Assembly: GCA_017623955.1 (NCBI GenBank)
Contig: JAGAOA010000124.1
Location: 1 to 8,381 of the forward strand
Direction: 5' to 3'
Source: Opitutales bacterium
GTDB taxonomy: Bacteria; Verrucomicrobiota; Verrucomicrobiae; Opitutales; CAG-312
Length of the DNA stretch: 8,381 nucleotides
Shown: in pieces, positions 6,744-8,381 of the stretch
Layout of the letters: every line of letters begins with the position of its first letter
How positions within the stretch are numbered: the stretch's first letter is position 1
Program-made: the position numbers and the translations under genes
Notes under the pieces: generated by a model
Seen by the model: only the letters and a program-made list of their open reading frames with translations
What the model was told of the DNA's origin: nothing
Databases searched by the model: none

Positions 6744-8381
6744 ATGACAGAACAACATCTTCTAGCGGCATCAACCGCATTAAACATTCCGTCGCATCAA
6801 GTTGCTGCAACGGCTAAATTGCTTGAAGAGGGAGCCACTGTACCTTTTATTGCGCGATACAGAAAAGAGGCAACAGGTTCACTCGATGAAGTTCAAATTG
6901 CATCTATTAGAGACGAATTAGAGCGTCTAAAAGCAATAGACGAACGTAGAGTATCAATCAAAAAATCGCTACAAGAACGCAATTTGTTGTCGGCAGAACT
7001 CGAGGCAAAATTAGACTCAGCAGAAACGCTTTCTAAACTTGAAGATATATATCAACCATTCAAGCCAAAGCGTAGAACAAAAGCAACAATCGCCAAAGAA
7101 AAAGGTCTTGAGCCATTGGCAACTTTTATTTTTGAAAATCAAGATGCTGATTTTGCTGAAAAGGCTTTAGAATTTGTGAGTGCCGAGAAAGATGTAGCCG
7201 ATGTCGAAAGTGCCGTTGCAGGAGCTAGAGATATTATAGCTGAAAATATTTCAGACGATGCAACCGCTAGAAGCTCAATGCGTGAGTACTTTGATAACAA
7301 CGCAGTAATGAGCTCTAAAGTAATGCCAAATAAAGAAATTGAAGGTGCTAAATATCGAGATTATTTTGAGTGGTCTGAATTGGCAAAGAATGCACCTTCA
7401 CATAGAATATTGGCAGTGCGTCGTGGCGAGACCGAAGGATTTCTCATTATGCGTGTAATTCCAGATGAAGCTGAAGCTGTATCAATACTAAAAAAATTGT
7501 TTGTAAAAAATGCGTCAACTCCGTGTGGTAAGCAAGTTGCAATGGCAGTAGAAGATTGTTATAAACGTTTGTTGTCATCTACAACTGAAACATATATGCG
7601 TTTGGAAATCAAGAAACGTGCCGATGAAGAAGCCGTAAAAATATTTGCAAATAATTTGCGTGAGTTGTTGATGTCATCTCCATTGGGAAGAAAAAATGTA
7701 TTGGCTATCGACCCTGGATTTAGAACAGGTTGTAAGGTTGTTTGTTTGAATCGACAAGGCGATTTGCTTTGTAACGATGTAATTTATCCAGAGCAATCGG
7801 CTATGCGTATAAAAGAGGCTGAAGATAAAATCAGAATTTTGTGTAAGCAGTTTGAAATCGAAGCAATCGCAATCGGCAATGGTACAGCAAGTCGAGAAAC
7901 CGAAGCATTCATAAAAGGGTTAGGTTTACCACCTACAATTCCCATTGTTATGGTGAATGAAAGTGGAGCATCAATTTATTCTGCATCTGAAGTTGCTCGC
8001 GAGGAATTTCCCAATCATGATATTACAGTGCGCGGTGCAGTATCAATCGGCAGACGTTTGATGGATCCACTAGCAGAACTTGTAAAAATCGATCCGCAAT
8101 CCATCGGAGTAGGACAGTATCAACACGATGTAAATCAAACAATGCTCAAACGTTCTCTTGATGATGTTGTTGTAAGTTGTGTAAACTCAGTTGGGGTAGA
8201 AGTAAATACAGCAAGTAAGCAGTTGCTTTCGTATGTGTCCGGTTTAAACGCAACTACAGCCGCAAATGTAGTTGCTTACAGAAATGAAAACGGACCTTTC
8301 AAAACACGCAAGGAGCTTATGAAAGTCAAAGGCTTGGGCGCAAAAAGTTTTGAACAGGCTGCAGGTTTTTTGAGAATCAAT
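6744..8381 (+). CDS. tex: Tex, S1-type RNA-binding transcription accessory protein (3' end outside window)
   Basis: Tex is a conserved cytoplasmic nucleic-acid-binding protein related to eukaryotic Spt6. The frame is open from the ATG at 6744 to the last base, 546 codons, so about 200 residues of a usual 720-790 are missing, including the S1 domain. Motifs in order are PFIARYRKEATGSLDE (34-49), LEDIYQPFKPKRRTKA (99-114), the YqgF/RNase H-like domain beginning AIDPGFRTG (321-329, Asp323), GNGTASRETE (378-387), VNESGASIYSAS (404-415) and SIGRRLMDPLAELVKIDP (434-451). The tandem helix-hairpin-helix region starts near 490 and includes FKTRKELMKVKGLGAKSFEQ, close to the window end. No Shine-Dalgarno is seen in the 15-bp gap before the ATG, but the conserved N-terminal block fits this start. 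It is probably the last or a late gene of the run beginning at pta. Confidence 0.95.
   Translation, partial: MTEQHLLAASTALNIPSHQVAATAKLLEEGATVPFIARYRKEATGSLDEVQIASIRDELERLKAIDERRVSIKKSLQERNLLSAELEAKLDSAETLSKLEDIYQPFKPKRRTKATIAKEKGLEPLATFIFENQDADFAEKALEFVSAEKDVADVESAVAGARDIIAENISDDATARSSMREYFDNNAVMSSKVMPNKEIEGAKYRDYFEWSELAKNAPSHRILAVRRGETEGFLIMRVIPDEAEAVSILKKLFVKNASTPCGKQVAMAVEDCYKRLLSSTTETYMRLEIKKRADEEAVKIFANNLRELLMSSPLGRKNVLAIDPGFRTGCKVVCLNRQGDLLCNDVIYPEQSAMRIKEAEDKIRILCKQFEIEAIAIGNGTASRETEAFIKGLGLPPTIPIVMVNESGASIYSASEVAREEFPNHDITVRGAVSIGRRLMDPLAELVKIDPQSIGVGQYQHDVNQTMLKRSLDDVVVSCVNSVGVEVNTASKQLLSYVSGLNATTAANVVAYRNENGPFKTRKELMKVKGLGAKSFEQAAGFLRIN

Noticed and set aside
1..8381. Mobile element, CRISPR array, tRNA or prophage signals
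   Set aside because: No transposase, integrase, regularly spaced repeats, terminal inverted repeats or tRNA-like cloverleaf was seen, and coding is continuous on one strand.

Overview
The window is an AT-rich, almost fully coding bacterial stretch in which every gene I can support reads on the + strand. Signal peptides with signal peptidase I and II cleavage sites suggest a Gram-negative-type envelope. The low GC, weak Shine-Dalgarno use, the ParB style and the secreted envelope proteins are compatible with a gut-type member of the Verrucomicrobiota/PVC group. That placement is a guess from style, not a demonstrated assignment.

Layout. Bases 1-878 hold the ParB/Spo0J chromosome-partitioning protein, cut at its 5' end by the window edge. 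Overlapping its stop codon is a 300-residue exported, highly charged, low-complexity protein of unknown function (875-1777), read from a TTG start. A 135-bp gap (1778-1912) follows, holding a possible promoter and a clear ribosome binding site. Downstream is a tightly packed run with gaps of 15-36 bp: phosphate acetyltransferase (1913-2953), an ABC-F ATPase (2990-4900) interrupted by one in-frame TAA, two tandem paralogous exported endonuclease/exonuclease/phosphatase (EEP) proteins (4919-5812 and 5829-6728), and Tex (6744 to the window end), whose C-terminus lies outside.

How the genes fit together. The block from pta to tex looks like one transcription unit by spacing and orientation. It mixes acetyl-CoA/acetyl-phosphate metabolism, ribosome-associated ABC-F and Tex functions, and two exported phosphoesterase-like enzymes, so it reads as a housekeeping cluster rather than a single pathway. 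No mobile element, tRNA, rRNA or CRISPR array was seen.

The points most worth a second look are the premature stop inside an otherwise intact ABC-F gene, the recent-looking EEP duplication in which one copy carries a lipobox and the other a plain signal peptide, and the unknown exported protein translationally overlapped with parB. I did not find convincing evidence of a novel multi-gene system.
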